A stretch of 7,351 bases of DNA from assembly GCA_005884305.1 (NCBI GenBank), contig VAYL01000064.1, positions 1-7,351 of the forward strand, read 5' to 3'. Positions 6,906 through 7,351 of the stretch are shown here, piece after piece (within the stretch, counting starts at the first letter, position 1; each line of letters opens with the position of its first letter). Origin of the DNA: Actinomycetota bacterium. GTDB taxonomy: Bacteria; Actinomycetota; Thermoleophilia; Solirubrobacterales; 70-9. The notes under the pieces are model-generated. The model was not told where the DNA came from and searched no databases. It saw nothing but the letters and a program-made list of their open reading frames with translations. A program made the translations under genes and the position numbers.

Positions 6906-7351
6906 GGCAGGCCTCCTTCATGTCGTCGAGCTGCGGGAGCACTGATTGCTCGAGCGGCGGGCTGAACGGGATCGGTACGTCCGGGGCGGTGAGCCGCCGG
7001 ACCGGCGCGTCGAGCTCCTCGAACGCCTCCTCGGTGACGAGCGCTGCGACCTCGGCGCCGATCCCGGCCGACCTCGTCGCCTCGTGCGCCACCAGCACCT
7101 TGCCGGTCTTCCGCGCGCTCGTGAGAATGGACTGGCGATCGAGCGGGGCGAGCGTGCGCAGGTCGAGGACCTCGATGTCCTCGTCGAGCTCCTCGCCGGC
7201 GCGGAGCGCCAGATGGACGCTCGAGCCGTACGCGACAACGGTCATCTCCTCGCCGGCCCGAGCGATACGCGCCTCGCCGATCGGCACCGCGTGCTCGCCC
7301 TCGGGAACCTCGTCCTTGATGTGGCGGTAGAGCCCCTTGTGCTCGAGGTAG
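6886..7351 (-). CDS. 2-oxo acid dehydrogenase E1 component, beta subunit (partial, C-terminal part)
   Basis: This is the thiamine-diphosphate-dependent decarboxylating subunit of a cytoplasmic 2-oxo acid dehydrogenase complex. The window edge cuts it, so only the last 154 residues are visible, and the frame stays open to base 7351. Visible residues 2-8 (LEHKGLY) are the typical end of the E1 beta pyrimidine-binding domain. The rest is the transketolase C-terminal domain, with VVAYGSSVHLAL near 38-49, DLRTLAPLD at 63-71, HEATRSAGIGAEV at 89-101 and APDVPIPFSPPLE at 122-134, ending in TGA at 6888-6886. An internal GTG at 7287 is not the real start because the homology continues upstream of it. 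The gene overlaps the E2 gene by 20 nt, so the two are surely one operon. An E1 alpha gene would be expected just outside the window. Whether the substrate is a branched-chain oxo acid or pyruvate cannot be read from this part. The amino acid dehydrogenase downstream favours branched-chain. Confidence 0.93.
   Translation of the reverse strand, partial: YLEHKGLYRHIKDEVPEGEHAVPIGEARIARAGEEMTVVAYGSSVHLALRAGEELDEDIEVLDLRTLAPLDRQSILTSARKTGKVLVAHEATRSAGIGAEVAALVTEEAFEELDAPVRRLTAPDVPIPFSPPLEQSVLPQLDDMKEACRELLAY
6912..6918 (-). promoter_or_regulatory. Ribosome binding site of the E2 gene
   Basis: The minus strand reads AAGGAGG, a near-perfect Shine-Dalgarno sequence, 6 nt before GTG at 6905. It lies inside the end of the E1 beta coding region. 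It decides the E2 start in favour of this GTG despite the 20-nt overlap. Confidence 0.85.

Overview
This is a GC-rich window in which every supportable gene lies on the minus strand, so it reads from right (7351) to left (1). The GC-rich codon use, the gene families and the order of a 2-oxo acid dehydrogenase, an amino-acid dehydrogenase, lipB, lipA and a rhomboid protease suggest a chromosomal segment of a high-GC Gram-positive bacterium. A deep-branching actinobacterium such as a member of the Thermoleophilia is my best guess. It rests on gene order and protein style, not on a marker gene.

Right part (7351 to 2708) is a tightly packed operon. It holds the C-terminal part of the E1 beta subunit of a 2-oxo acid dehydrogenase (cut by the window edge), the E2 lipoyl acyltransferase, a Leu/Phe/Val-type amino acid dehydrogenase, lipB (octanoyltransferase) and lipA (lipoyl synthase). 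E1 beta and E2 overlap by 20 nt, E2 and the dehydrogenase by 4 nt (ATGA), and the next gaps are 15 and 5 nt. The logic is coherent. The amino acid dehydrogenase deaminates a branched-chain amino acid to its 2-oxo acid, the E1/E2 complex turns that into acyl-CoA, and LipB and LipA build the lipoyl cofactor that E2 carries on Lys53. The context favours a branched-chain 2-oxo acid dehydrogenase, but the pyruvate version cannot be excluded.

Middle part (2707 to 1518): a 117-bp gap with three small inverted repeats follows lipA. Next is a rhomboid-family intramembrane serine protease whose conserved N-terminus has no ATG, GTG or TTG in front of it, so it probably starts at CTG. A 57-residue two-helix membrane protein of unknown function follows.

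Left part (1520 to 1): a perfect 8-bp inverted repeat begins on the stop codon of the small gene. Then come a membrane-anchored D-alanyl-D-alanine carboxypeptidase (penicillin-binding protein, S11 family) and a DUF190 (PII-like) gene that is broken by two single-base deletions about 30 bp apart. I see no tRNA, rRNA, CRISPR, insertion sequence or phage genes. Most of the window is conventional metabolism. The points worth a second look are the double frameshift, the CTG start, the inverted repeats and the complete oxo-acid/lipoylation gene set.
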